From JBCBXA01 sp039816825 (GTDB taxonomy: Bacteria > Pseudomonadota > Alphaproteobacteria > Rhizobiales > Rhizobiaceae): 44,075 nt of DNA. Below are positions 17,389 to 26,210 of this stretch, one piece after another; the stretch's first letter is position 1, and every line of letters starts with the position of its first letter. The stretch is from positions 1 through 44,075 of the forward strand of contig JBCBXA010000017.1 of NCBI GenBank assembly GCA_039816825.1, read 5' to 3'. Both the position numbers and the translations under genes were made by a program. The notes under the pieces were generated by a model. It was not told where the DNA came from, searched no databases, and saw only the letters and a program-made list of their open reading frames with translations.

Positions 17389-18842
17389 AGGCCCAGACCC
17401 CCGGTGCAGATATATTTGCGCTCCAGATACTCATCCAGGCCGTGTCGAGAGCCTTCGCGTCCGAGACCCGATTGTTTGAACCCGCCAAAAGGCGCTTCGG
17501 GGGTGGCAATCACGCCCTCATTGATGCCAACGAGGCCGTAGTCGAGAGCCTCCGACACTCGAACCGAGCGCCCCAGATCAGTGGTGCAGAAGTAGGCAGC
17601 GAGGCCAAAATCGGTGTCATTGGCCATGGCGATGGCTTCTTCTTCCGTGTCGAACTTGAAGACGGGCGCCACCGGGCCAAACACTTCCTCCCGCGCGATC
17701 CGCATATGCTGGGTAGCGTTGGCGACGACTGTCGGCTCAAAGAAAATGCCGTCCCGGTCCATGCGGCCGCCACCGGTTTTGATGTCCCCACCCTGGGCTT
17801 TGGCGTCCTCGACAAGTTCGGTCACCTTCTCCAAAGCCCCCTGATTGATCAGGGGTCCCTGATCGTGCGCGCCGTCCAGATTGTTGCCTGCTGTCAGCTT
17901 CTCAGATGCCGCCACCAGTTTCTCGACAAAGGCGTCATAGACGCCTGACTGAACGTAAAAGCGATTGGTGCAGACGCAGGTTTGCCCAGCATTTCTATAT
18001 TTGGCCGCCATGCCGGCTTCGATGGCCTTGTCGAGGTCGGCATCATCAAACACGATGAAAGGGGCGTTGCCCCCCAACTCCATCGACATCTTCTTGACGG
18101 TGGCTGCTCCTTGTTCGAGCAGGATCTTGCCCACGCGTGTCGAGCCCGTGAACGTCATCTTGCGCACCCTGTCGTCGGCCGACCAAACCTTGCCAATGGC
18201 GGCTGCATCGCCCGTGATCACATTGACCACACCGTTGGGCACGCCGACCTCCTGGCACAGAGCGGCCCAGGCCAGTCCGGAGAAGGGCGTGAGTTCGCTC
18301 GGTTTGCAAACAGCTGTACAGCCAACCGCGATGGCGGGTGCGATTTTCCGGGCCAGCATGGCCGACGGGAAGTTCCACGGAGTGATTGCTGCAATCACAC
18401 CAACGGGTTGGGTGATCACGCTGATGCGCCGGTCTGGCCATGGGCTCGGGATCGTCTCGCCGTAGGCACGGCGTGCTTCCTCGGCAAACCAAAGCGTGTA
18501 GGCAGCCGAGTTGGCAACTTCGCCCTTGGCCTCTGCCATGGGTTTGCCCTGCTCCTCGACCAGAAGGCGCGCCAGATCGTCCTGATTGTCCATCAAAGCC
18601 GCGTGCAGATCGCGGAGCAGTTTCACGCGTTCGTTTACACCGGAATGGCGGAAGGTCTCGAACGCTGCCGCGGCCGCATCGACCGCCCGTTCTGCATCCA
18701 TCTCGCCCCCATTGGGCACGTGTCCAATGGCTTCCATCGTCGCCGGATTGAACACCTCGATCGTGCCGCCATCAGCGGCGTCGACCCATTGGCCGTTGAT
18801 AAAGCTCTGCTGATGTTTGAAGCGTTGAAAGTCAGCGACCAT
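17385..18842 (-). CDS. gabD: NAD(P)+ succinate-semialdehyde dehydrogenase family (GabD)
   Basis: A 485-residue aldehyde dehydrogenase. The NAD-fold glutamate is in MELGGNAPFIVFDDADLDKA, the catalytic Cys in NAGQTCVCTNR, and PWNFP is the Rossmann-entry motif. The CVC pair matches GabD enzymes, where the second Cys can form a redox switch. Closely related proteins oxidise alpha-ketoglutarate semialdehyde in pentose and glucarate pathways, and the coupled mutarotase makes that a real alternative. The ATG at 18842 is chosen over 18854 because GGAG lies six bases before it. It is divergent from glcB, with a palindrome between them. Confidence 0.87.
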   Translation of the reverse strand: MVADFQRFKHQQSFINGQWVDAADGGTIEVFNPATMEAIGHVPNGGEMDAERAVDAAAAAFETFRHSGVNERVKLLRDLHAALMDNQDDLARLLVEEQGKPMAEAKGEVANSAAYTLWFAEEARRAYGETIPSPWPDRRISVITQPVGVIAAITPWNFPSAMLARKIAPAIAVGCTAVCKPSELTPFSGLAWAALCQEVGVPNGVVNVITGDAAAIGKVWSADDRVRKMTFTGSTRVGKILLEQGAATVKKMSMELGGNAPFIVFDDADLDKAIEAGMAAKYRNAGQTCVCTNRFYVQSGVYDAFVEKLVAASEKLTAGNNLDGAHDQGPLINQGALEKVTELVEDAKAQGGDIKTGGGRMDRDGIFFEPTVVANATQHMRIAREEVFGPVAPVFKFDTEEEAIAMANDTDFGLAAYFCTTDLGRSVRVSEALDYGLVGINEGVIATPEAPFGGFKQSGLGREGSRHGLDEYLERKYICTGGLGL

Positions 18843-18929
18843 GGGGTTCTCCATCCGTAATTTGGCCTGACTATAGGGCCCCGTTTCACGGAAGCGACCC
18901 CGAAAAGCTCTTTCGCGTTCAGGATATGC

Positions 18930-18952
18930 ATTTTCTCCATTTTGGAGAAAAT
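18930..18952. promoter_or_regulatory. Palindromic operator candidate between gabD and glcB
   Basis: A perfect inverted repeat, ATTTTCTCC and GGAGAAAAT separated by ATTTT. It lies about 20 bases upstream of a TTGACT (18971-18976) that could be the glcB -35 element. Its position suits control of both divergent genes. I do not recognise the regulator. Confidence 0.55.
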
Positions 18953-19034
18953 CTCTATCCGAAGGTCGCGTTGACTTGAAAATCCGACGGCTTCAAAACC
19001 TCCACAAAACTCAAAACAAAAGAAAGATCACCCC

Positions 19035-21188
19035 ATGGAACGGACGACTAAAGGGTCGCTGCAGGTTGCAGTGGAGCTGGCGAATTTCATTGATCAGGAG
19101 GCCCTTGCAGGAACCGGTGTTGCCGCGGAGGATTTCTGGGCCGGTTTCGACGCACTGGTCAAAGACATGGCGCCGCGCAATCGAGAGCTCCTCGCCAAGC
19201 GCGAAGACCTGCAGACCAAGCTCGATGAGTGGTATCGCGCAAATCCCGGCCCGATCATGGATATGGAGGCCTACAAAGGCTTTCTGAGAGAAATTGGTTA
19301 TCTCGTGCCCGAGGGAGGCGACTTCTCGGTGGAGACGGCTAATGTCGATGCGGAGATCGCCAAGGTCGCCGGTCCCCAATTGGTCGTACCGATCATGAAT
19401 GCGCGCTTTGCCCTCAACGCGGCGAACGCACGCTGGGGCTCTCTCTATGATGCGCTCTACGGCACCGACGCGCTGGGAGATCTGCCTGCTGGTAAAGGCT
19501 ATGATGAAGAGCGCGGTGGACGCGTGATCGCCTGGGCGCGCAATTTCCTCAATCAGAGCGTGCCTCTCAGTGGGTCCTGGAACGACGTCACCGGTTTTTC
19601 GGTACGCGAAGGCAAGCTCGCGATTTCTGGCAAGAGCGGCGACCTGTCATTGTCCGATGACGCGCAATTCGTCGGTTACAAGGGCGACGCTTCGGCCCCC
19701 CGCGCCCTGATGTTCATCAAGAACGGCATGCATGTCGGCATTCACATCAATGCTGATCATCCCATCGGCAAGACCGACGCGGCGCATATTTCGGACGTCT
19801 GGCTCGAGTCCGCCCTCACGACCATCATGGACTGTGAAGACTCGGTCGCCGCCGTTGATGCCGAGGACAAGACCCTCGTCTATCGCAACTGGCTTGGCCT
19901 CATGAAGGGTGACCTTGAAGAGACCTTCCAGAAGGGTGGTGAAGCCGTCACGCGGAGGCTCCATCCAGATCTCGATTTCAGCGCTCCCGACGGATCGGAC
20001 ATGACCCTGAAGGGTCGATCTGTGATGCTCATCCGCAATGTTGGGCACTTGATGACCAACCCTGCCATTCTGGATGCAGACGGCAATGAAGTGCCCGAAG
20101 GTCTGATGGACGCCATGTGCACGGCGCTGATCGCCCTGCATGACATCGGCCCTAATGGTCGGCGCGCAAATTCGGCTGATGGCTCCATTTACGTGGTGAA
20201 GCCCAAAATGCACGGCCCGGAAGAAGTCGCCTTCGCGAACGAGATCTTCGGTCGCGTGGAGGACGTGCTGGGCATGGCGCGGCACACCATCAAGATGGGT
20301 ATTATGGATGAGGAGCGCCGCACGACGGTTAACCTCAAAGAGTGTATTCGGGCGGCCAAGAACCGGGTTGTCTTCATCAATACCGGCTTCCTCGACCGAA
20401 CCGGTGACGAGATGCACACGTCCATGGAAGCTGGCCCCATGATCCGAAAGGGCGACATGAAGTCGGCACCATGGATCAAGGCCTATGAAGACTGGAACGT
20501 GGACATTGGCCTGGAGTGCGGTCTCGCCGGACGCGCCCAAATCGGCAAGGGCATGTGGGCCATGCCCGACATGATGGAGGCCATGCTGGAGCAGAAGGTC
20601 GGTCACCCCAATGCCGGCGCCAACACAGCCTGGGTGCCCAGCCCCACAGCGGCGACCCTGCATGCCACCCACTATCACACGGTGGACGTCCACGCCGTAC
20701 AGGCCGAACTCGCCAATCGCGACCGCGCCAACATTGACGACATTCTTTCTATCCCAGTGGCCACGAACCCCAATTGGTCGGATGAAGACAAGCAGCGGGA
20801 ACTCGACAACAACGCCCAGGGCATCCTTGGTTACGTTGTTCGCTGGGTCGACCAGGGCGTTGGCTGCTCCAAGGTGCCCGACATCAATGATATTGGCCTG
20901 ATGGAAGACCGGGCAACGCTGCGTATATCAGCGCAACATATGGCCAACTGGCTGCGCCACGGTGTGGTGACCGAAGCCCAGGTGGAAGACACGCTGAAAA
21001 AGATGGCCAAAGTGGTCGATGGCCAGAATGCCGGTGACGCTGCTTACCAGCCCATGGCGGGCAATTGGGACGGCTCGGTTGCCTTCCAGGCTGCCCGTGA
21101 ACTGGTTTTTGAAGGCGCGGCCCAGCCATCCGGCTACACCGAACCAGTCCTTCACCGCCGTCGTCTGGAGCTCAAGGCAGCAGGCTAG
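19035..21188 (+). CDS. glcB: Malate synthase G
   Basis: A 717-residue cytoplasmic enzyme that joins glyoxylate and acetyl-CoA to give malate; E. coli GlcB has 723 residues. Conserved segments are KPKMHGPEEVAFA with catalytic residues, MGIMDEERRTTVNLKECI, FINTGFLDRTGDEMHTSMEAGPM and the C-terminal HGVVTEAQVEDTLKKMAKVVDGQNAGD segment. It stands alone, without isocitrate lyase. The purine cluster 10 kb away produces glyoxylate, so this enzyme could be its metabolic sink. The ATG follows an AAGA-rich stretch. Confidence 0.96.
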   Translation: MERTTKGSLQVAVELANFIDQEALAGTGVAAEDFWAGFDALVKDMAPRNRELLAKREDLQTKLDEWYRANPGPIMDMEAYKGFLREIGYLVPEGGDFSVETANVDAEIAKVAGPQLVVPIMNARFALNAANARWGSLYDALYGTDALGDLPAGKGYDEERGGRVIAWARNFLNQSVPLSGSWNDVTGFSVREGKLAISGKSGDLSLSDDAQFVGYKGDASAPRALMFIKNGMHVGIHINADHPIGKTDAAHISDVWLESALTTIMDCEDSVAAVDAEDKTLVYRNWLGLMKGDLEETFQKGGEAVTRRLHPDLDFSAPDGSDMTLKGRSVMLIRNVGHLMTNPAILDADGNEVPEGLMDAMCTALIALHDIGPNGRRANSADGSIYVVKPKMHGPEEVAFANEIFGRVEDVLGMARHTIKMGIMDEERRTTVNLKECIRAAKNRVVFINTGFLDRTGDEMHTSMEAGPMIRKGDMKSAPWIKAYEDWNVDIGLECGLAGRAQIGKGMWAMPDMMEAMLEQKVGHPNAGANTAWVPSPTAATLHATHYHTVDVHAVQAELANRDRANIDDILSIPVATNPNWSDEDKQRELDNNAQGILGYVVRWVDQGVGCSKVPDINDIGLMEDRATLRISAQHMANWLRHGVVTEAQVEDTLKKMAKVVDGQNAGDAAYQPMAGNWDGSVAFQAARELVFEGAAQPSGYTEPVLHRRRLELKAAG

Positions 21189-21511
21189 GGTCAGAACAGA
21201 AACGGACAGCGTCAGAGGATGGCGCTGTCCTGAAACTCGATCTGTTTGGCATGCCGCCCCAGCAGCACATGGGACAGCAGGGCCCCGCCACGGGGGTTAG
21301 GGCGCGTTTTCACGGGTCCTGCACCGTTCACATCAAGCGGCACTGCGCGCGAAGGCTTCTCTTTTCGTGTCGTCACGACTCTCTCCATCAGATGGGGCAA
21401 ATCCGCAGCCCGACTGTGAAGAGGTTACGTGCCGATGATGTGAAAGGTTCGGCTCAATTTCGGCATGTCAGCCATGCCGAGGGCGCAAGACCGAATGGTC
21501 TTGGTGCGTTT
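21189..21511. other. Intergenic region between glcB and truB
   Basis: A hairpin with arms GGACAGCG (21204-21211) and CGCTGTCC (21223-21230) directly follows glcB and may end its transcript, although no T-tract follows on the plus strand. The rest holds only a possible small minus-strand gene at 21212-21376. Confidence 0.45.
21212..21376 (-). CDS. Possible small protein, 54 residues
   Basis: An open frame beginning at a GTG preceded by GGAGAG at good spacing. The product starts TTRKEKPSRAVPLDV and is basic and proline-rich early on, with a more ordered end containing LLSHVLLGRHAKQIEFQ. The composition looks protein-like rather than like a shadow frame, and no larger gene overlaps it. Its stop lies in the loop of the hairpin that follows glcB. 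I do not recognise the family. Confidence 0.35.
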   Translation of the reverse strand: MTTRKEKPSRAVPLDVNGAGPVKTRPNPRGGALLSHVLLGRHAKQIEFQDSAIL

Positions 21512-22462
21512 TCACTTATTGAAGACGAAGACCTTGCGTGGGTGGAACGAGCCGGCCTTCACTTCCCCCAGCGCCAGCAGCTCGCCGCCGCACGTCGCGA
21601 AGGCATCATCCGCCAGAAGGGGGGCATCGCGCCCCCGCAGCAGAACCGGATTGCCTGACCGAATTCGGATGGCATCGCGGTCCGACAGGCTGATCTCCGG
21701 CAGGGCGCCCAAGGCGTCAATGGGGCTGAGCAAATGCTCGTCGAGAGATGCCATTTCGCCTTCGAGTGCTTCAAGGTCGGCCAGAGGCACCATGTCGTCT
21801 TCGGCAAAGTCGCCGACTGCCGTGCGGCGAAGTTCGCTCACATGGCCATGGCAGCCAAGGCGCTCACCCAGATCCCGTGCGATGGCGCGCACATAGGTTC
21901 CCTTCGAGCAGTCGGCTTCTAGTGTGCAGAAGTCAGTCTCCCATGCCACGATTTCGAGCCGGTCGATGGTGACGTCCCGCGCCTGAAGCTCCACCTGCTC
22001 GCCGTCTCGAGCCAGATCATAAGCGCGTTCACCATCCACCTTGATGGCTGAAAACGACGGTGGAATCTGGGAGATTTGTCCCGTGAACTCGGACAGTAGG
22101 GCCTCCACGTCAGCGCGGTCCGGCCTGGCGTCTGACGAAGCGACAATGTCGCCCTCGCGGTCGTCGGTTGATCTGCGCTGTCCCCATGCGACCGTGAAGC
22201 GATAGGTTTTGGAGCCGTCCATCACATAGTTCACGGTCTTGGTGGCTTCGCCAAGAGCGATGGGCAGCAAGCCGGACGCGAGCGGGTCCAGCGTGCCGGC
22301 GTGGCCGGCCTTCTGCGCCTGATAAAGCCATTTGGCCTTGCCGACGGCCTGCGTGGAACCCAGGCCATAAGGCTTGTCGAGGATCAACCAGCCCGAAATG
22401 GGGCGGCCCTTTTTGCGTCTTGCCATCACATGCTCAAATGCCGGGTTGCGCGCCGATGACAT
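21512..22462 (-). CDS. truB: tRNA pseudouridine(55) synthase TruB
   Basis: A 316-residue enzyme that converts uridine 55 in the T loop of tRNA to pseudouridine. The catalytic Asp is in GHAGTLDPLASGLLP. Other family segments are GWLILDKPYGLGST, KTYRFTVAWGQ, QIPPSFSAIKVDGERAYDLAR and SKGTYVRAIARDLGERLG. The ATG at 22462 has GGGGA six bases upstream. An ATG at 22426 would give the more usual N-terminus, and the frame is open to 22531. The usual rpsO, rbfA and infB neighbours are absent. Confidence 0.93.
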   Translation of the reverse strand: MSSARNPAFEHVMARRKKGRPISGWLILDKPYGLGSTQAVGKAKWLYQAQKAGHAGTLDPLASGLLPIALGEATKTVNYVMDGSKTYRFTVAWGQRRSTDDREGDIVASSDARPDRADVEALLSEFTGQISQIPPSFSAIKVDGERAYDLARDGEQVELQARDVTIDRLEIVAWETDFCTLEADCSKGTYVRAIARDLGERLGCHGHVSELRRTAVGDFAEDDMVPLADLEALEGEMASLDEHLLSPIDALGALPEISLSDRDAIRIRSGNPVLLRGRDAPLLADDAFATCGGELLALGEVKAGSFHPRKVFVFNK

Positions 22463-22645
22463 GTCTTGTCCCCAGCTGCCATTGGTGGCGCTGCCTAGCG
22501 ATTGGCTGAACGGGTGACAAGGGCTATCCATGCAGCACGCGCACCATAGAAGACGTGCAGAGCGTCAGCCGATCAACGGCTGCGGGCGTCCCGGGGGTCG
22601 GATCTTGAAAGAACGTGTCGGAGCGGGTTGCTGGGGATTGGCACT

Positions 22646-23491
22646 GTGAGGCCGGGGCAGTTTCAGCAACTGGTCTTTTCGGGTGGTGGAACGCGCTGTT
22701 TCTGGCAGGGTGGATTTCTCAATACCGTGCGCGAACCTCTCAACATTGTGCCGCAGCGCATCACCGGAGTGAGTGGTGGGGCGCTATCGGCTGCTTCCTT
22801 CATCGCCCGAAACGGAGAGAAGGTGCTGCGCGTGATGGGCGACGCGTTTGAGGCCAATGCGCGGGACAGGCAGGTTCCTCTGGCCATTCTGCGCGGCAAG
22901 TCCGCCCATGAGCGTATCTACCGGTCGGTCGTCGCAGAGACGATGGATGTCGAAGCGGTGGATGCCATTGCCAATGGTCCGCAGTTTCACATCACCTTGT
23001 CAGTGCCACCCCAATGGTTGCCTACGGCGCCGGCAGTTTATCTTTCTTTTCTCGCCTACAAGCTTGACCAGACGGTCCGTTCCAACCCCCACATCAGCTT
23101 GCCCGGAAAGCTGGGTGCACGAAATGTCAGAGTGGACGCTCGCCAAGCGGCGCGGGACGGTGTTCTAGTGGATCTGATCTGCGCCGCCGCCACCATTCCG
23201 CCCGTGTTCTCCATCGTCCAATGGCCCCCGCAGTCCGGCCCCTTCATCATGGATGGCGGGACCACGGACAACGCACCCATGCCTCACCCCGATGAGGGCG
23301 ATACGCTGGTTCTGATGACGCGTCGCTACCGTCGACTGCCTGCCAATCCGCACTGCGTCTATGTTGAGCCGACGACACCTGTTCCGGCCAGCAAGTTGGA
23401 TTTCACAGATCGCACGAAGATCGAACGTGGCTGGGCCATCGGTCAGGCCGATGGCGAGCGCTTCCTCAAGGCCAATGGTCTGGCGAGTTGA
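22646..23491 (+). CDS. Patatin-like phospholipase family protein
   Basis: A 281-residue lipid acyl hydrolase of the patatin type with a Ser-Asp dyad. The oxyanion loop is FSGGGTRCFWQGGFL, the nucleophile serine is in the GVSGG elbow and the catalytic Asp is in MDGGTTDNAP. There is no signal peptide or membrane segment, so it is probably cytoplasmic. The GTG at 22646 starts the conserved part; a TTG at 22628 is an alternative with a GGAG closer by. It is convergent with the ABC transporter, with 6 bases between. The substrate is unknown. Confidence 0.85.
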   Translation: MRPGQFQQLVFSGGGTRCFWQGGFLNTVREPLNIVPQRITGVSGGALSAASFIARNGEKVLRVMGDAFEANARDRQVPLAILRGKSAHERIYRSVVAETMDVEAVDAIANGPQFHITLSVPPQWLPTAPAVYLSFLAYKLDQTVRSNPHISLPGKLGARNVRVDARQAARDGVLVDLICAAATIPPVFSIVQWPPQSGPFIMDGGTTDNAPMPHPDEGDTLVLMTRRYRRLPANPHCVYVEPTTPVPASKLDFTDRTKIERGWAIGQADGERFLKANGLAS

Positions 23492-23497
23492 CGGCGG

Positions 23498-25210
23498 TCA
23501 GGCGCTGAGCGTCTGAGTTTCCAGCCCTTCATTGGACAGAAGGTCCGTTTTGGGCATGAGGTTGAGCAGTTCTTTCGTGTACCCGTGCTGCGGCTGAGCG
23601 AAGAGGTCTTCCGTGTTCGCGACCTCCATCAGCCTTCCGCCGCGCAGCACGCCGACCTGATCACACATCTGTCGGACCACCGGCAGGTCGTGACTGATAA
23701 ACAGCATGGTGAGCCCCAAATGCTCCTGAAGGTCTTTCAGGATGTTGAGGATTTGCGCCTGAATGGACACGTCCAGCGCGCTGGTGGGCTCATCGCAGAT
23801 GAGGAAGCGCGGCTGTGTCGCCAAGGCCCGTGCAATCGAGATGCGCTGCCTCTGACCGCCTGAGAATTCGTGCGGGAATTTTGCGCCTGCCGCAGAACCA
23901 AGCCCAACCTTCTCGAGCAGTTCATCGACCCGTTTTGCGATTTGGTCCGCGGGAATGGCTTTGAGGTGTCTGGCCGGTTCTGCAATGATGTCGCGCACAC
24001 GGTGCCGCGGGTTGAGCGAAGAATAGGGGTCCTGAAAGATCATCTGGATCTGGCGGACATAGTTCTCGCGCACCTCCGGGCCCGCGCCCGAGACCACTGT
24101 TCCATCAAAGGCGATTTCCCCGCCATCAAGGCTGTGCAGCCCGGCAATCATGCGCGCAATGGTGCTTTTCCCCGAGCCGCTCTCACCCACAAGGCCGAAG
24201 ATTTTGCCGGGCTCGATGTCGAACGAGACATTGTCGACGGCGGTAAAATAGGTTCGTCGCGAAGCGAGAAAACTGTTCTTCTCGATGAACTTTTTCGTCA
24301 GATTGCGTGCCTGAAGCAGTGGCCCTTGCGACTTTGGTTGCGCTGGCCAGTTGCGGGCCAGATCTTCAATCGCAAAGCGTGTATCGCGACCACCATAGCT
24401 GATCTGCGGGAAGCGGAGCAGTTTGCGGTCTGGCCGTGGTACGGCGGCGATCAGGCTCTTTGTGTAAGCGTGTTCGGGCGCGCCCATCACTTGCTCAGTC
24501 GTGCCGGTTTCCACCACTTCACCCTGGTACATGACTGTCACGCGGTCTGTGGTTTCGGCGATGACGCCCATATCATGGGTGATCAGGATGACGCCAACCT
24601 GCCGTTCGCGCACAAGATCGCGGATGAGATCGAGGATCTGGGCCTGAATGGACACGTCCAAGGCTGTCGTTGGCTCGTCGGCAATGATGACGTCGGGCTC
24701 GGAGCAAAGGGCAAGCGCAATCACCACACGCTGGCGCATGCCGCCGGAGAACTGATGCGGATATTGGTCAATCCGCGTCTTTGGGTCGGGGATGCCTACT
24801 CGACCGAGCAGGTCCACCGCACGATCACGGGCTTCAGACTGACTGACGCCCAGATGTTCGGTGATGGTCTCGATCAGCTGTTGGCCGACCGTAAACAGTG
24901 GATTGAGGGACGTCAGCGGATCCTGAAAGATCATGGAGATCTTCTTGCCGCGCAGCGCCCGCATCGCTGATCGGTCAAGGGCTGAAATCAGCTCGTCGCG
25001 AAACTTCACCTGGCCACCGGCAATCCTGCCGCTGCCGTCCAGAAGGCCCATGACAGCCGCGCCCACGGTGGATTTGCCTGCGCCGGACTCCCCCACGAGG
25101 CCGTGGATCTGACCCGGCTCCAGCGTGACCGTCGCTTCCTTGACGGCAGTGAAGATGTCCCCACGCGTTTGGAAGGTGACCGACAGATCGTCGATTTCGA
25201 GAACGGCCAT
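23498..25210 (-). CDS. ABC transporter, fused DppD-DppF type ATPase
   Basis: A 570-residue protein with two complete ATPase halves fused in one chain, driving a family-5 (peptide/nickel/opine) importer. In the first half Walker A is GESGAGKS (40-47), the signature FSGGMRQR and the Walker B region IIADEPTTALDV. The second half, after about residue 310, has GESGSGKS, FSGGQRQR and LICDEPTSALDV. Oligopeptide-type C-terminal extensions follow each half. It is the last gene of the transporter operon, 7 bases after the permease. Confidence 0.93.
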   Translation of the reverse strand: MAVLEIDDLSVTFQTRGDIFTAVKEATVTLEPGQIHGLVGESGAGKSTVGAAVMGLLDGSGRIAGGQVKFRDELISALDRSAMRALRGKKISMIFQDPLTSLNPLFTVGQQLIETITEHLGVSQSEARDRAVDLLGRVGIPDPKTRIDQYPHQFSGGMRQRVVIALALCSEPDVIIADEPTTALDVSIQAQILDLIRDLVRERQVGVILITHDMGVIAETTDRVTVMYQGEVVETGTTEQVMGAPEHAYTKSLIAAVPRPDRKLLRFPQISYGGRDTRFAIEDLARNWPAQPKSQGPLLQARNLTKKFIEKNSFLASRRTYFTAVDNVSFDIEPGKIFGLVGESGSGKSTIARMIAGLHSLDGGEIAFDGTVVSGAGPEVRENYVRQIQMIFQDPYSSLNPRHRVRDIIAEPARHLKAIPADQIAKRVDELLEKVGLGSAAGAKFPHEFSGGQRQRISIARALATQPRFLICDEPTSALDVSIQAQILNILKDLQEHLGLTMLFISHDLPVVRQMCDQVGVLRGGRLMEVANTEDLFAQPQHGYTKELLNLMPKTDLLSNEGLETQTLSA

Positions 25211-25217
25211 CGGGTCC

Positions 25218-26201
25218 CTACCTTAGCTTCGGGTTGAGCGCGTCGCGCAGCCAGTCGCCCAGCAGGTTCACCGATAGGGCAAGCAACAGCAGCGTGATGG
25301 CGGGGAATAAGAGGATCCACCATTCGCCAGAGAACAGAAACCCCTGTCCGATGCGGATCAATGTGCCGAGCGATGGCTGGGTGGGCGGTGCACCGACACC
25401 GAGAAATGACAGTGTTGCTTCGGCGATAATCGCCAGCGCCAGGGAGATGGTGGCAATCACGAGAACCGGCGACATGACATTGGGGAGAATGTGCCGCAGC
25501 ATGATGGAGCTGGAGCGTCGGCCGATCAGCTGTGCGGCGGCCACATATTCTCGATTCTTCTCGACCAGTGTCGCGCCTCGCACCACCCGGGCAAACTGTA
25601 CCCAGTCCGACAGGCCAATGGCGATGATGAGCACCCAGATTGCCATCTCATCTCGACTGCCCACCGGCGTAATGCCCTTGGCGATCCCGAAGATCAGGAT
25701 CGCGACGAGAATGGCGGGGAAAGTGAGCTGAACGTCAGCCACCCGCATGATGATGGTGTCCGTCCAGCCCCCAAGATAGCCGGCCAGCAGTCCGAGTGTG
25801 ATGCCAAGCACCATCGCAAACGCGACGGCCGAGAAGCCCACAAAGAGCGAAATGCGCATGCCAAACAGGATGGTGGAGAAGACGCCGCGACCCTGATCGT
25901 CTGTGCCCATCATGAACTCATCGCCGGTGAAGGCGTTGGGTGTCATAGGTGGCGTAAAACCGTTCATCAGGTTGAGCGACGCCGGGTCGTACGGGTTGGT
26001 GGGCGCAATGAGCGGCGCAAAAACAGCGGACATCACGAGGATCAAAACCATGGTGCCGGACACCATGGCCACCGGCGACCGCCGAAACGAGTAAGCCAAA
26101 TCGGAGTCCCACCAGCGGCGCAAGCGCGACGGACTCGCTTTCAGCTCGCCAGCCTTGGCAATGATTTCGGCATCAGACGTGTTGTTGGTTTCGCTTGCCA
26201 T
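25218..26201 (-). CDS. ABC transporter permease, DppC type
   Basis: A 327-residue inner-membrane permease with about six transmembrane segments. The first follows an N-terminal cytoplasmic arm of about 40 residues. The EAA loop that meets the ATPase is near RRSSSIMLRHILPNVMSPVLV. The ATG at 26201 is favoured because GGAGG is five bases upstream; another ATG at 26204 is too close. It pairs with the DppB-type permease directly upstream. Confidence 0.92.
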   Translation of the reverse strand: MASETNNTSDAEIIAKAGELKASPSRLRRWWDSDLAYSFRRSPVAMVSGTMVLILVMSAVFAPLIAPTNPYDPASLNLMNGFTPPMTPNAFTGDEFMMGTDDQGRGVFSTILFGMRISLFVGFSAVAFAMVLGITLGLLAGYLGGWTDTIIMRVADVQLTFPAILVAILIFGIAKGITPVGSRDEMAIWVLIIAIGLSDWVQFARVVRGATLVEKNREYVAAAQLIGRRSSSIMLRHILPNVMSPVLVIATISLALAIIAEATLSFLGVGAPPTQPSLGTLIRIGQGFLFSGEWWILLFPAITLLLLALSVNLLGDWLRDALNPKLR

Positions 26202-26210
26202 CATGCCCTC

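Noticed and set aside
17982..18860. A 292-codon plus-strand frame opposite gabD
   Set aside because: Antisense shadow; gabD has all catalytic residues.
23870..24970. A 366-codon plus-strand frame opposite the ATPase
   Set aside because: Antisense shadow of an unmistakable double ATPase.
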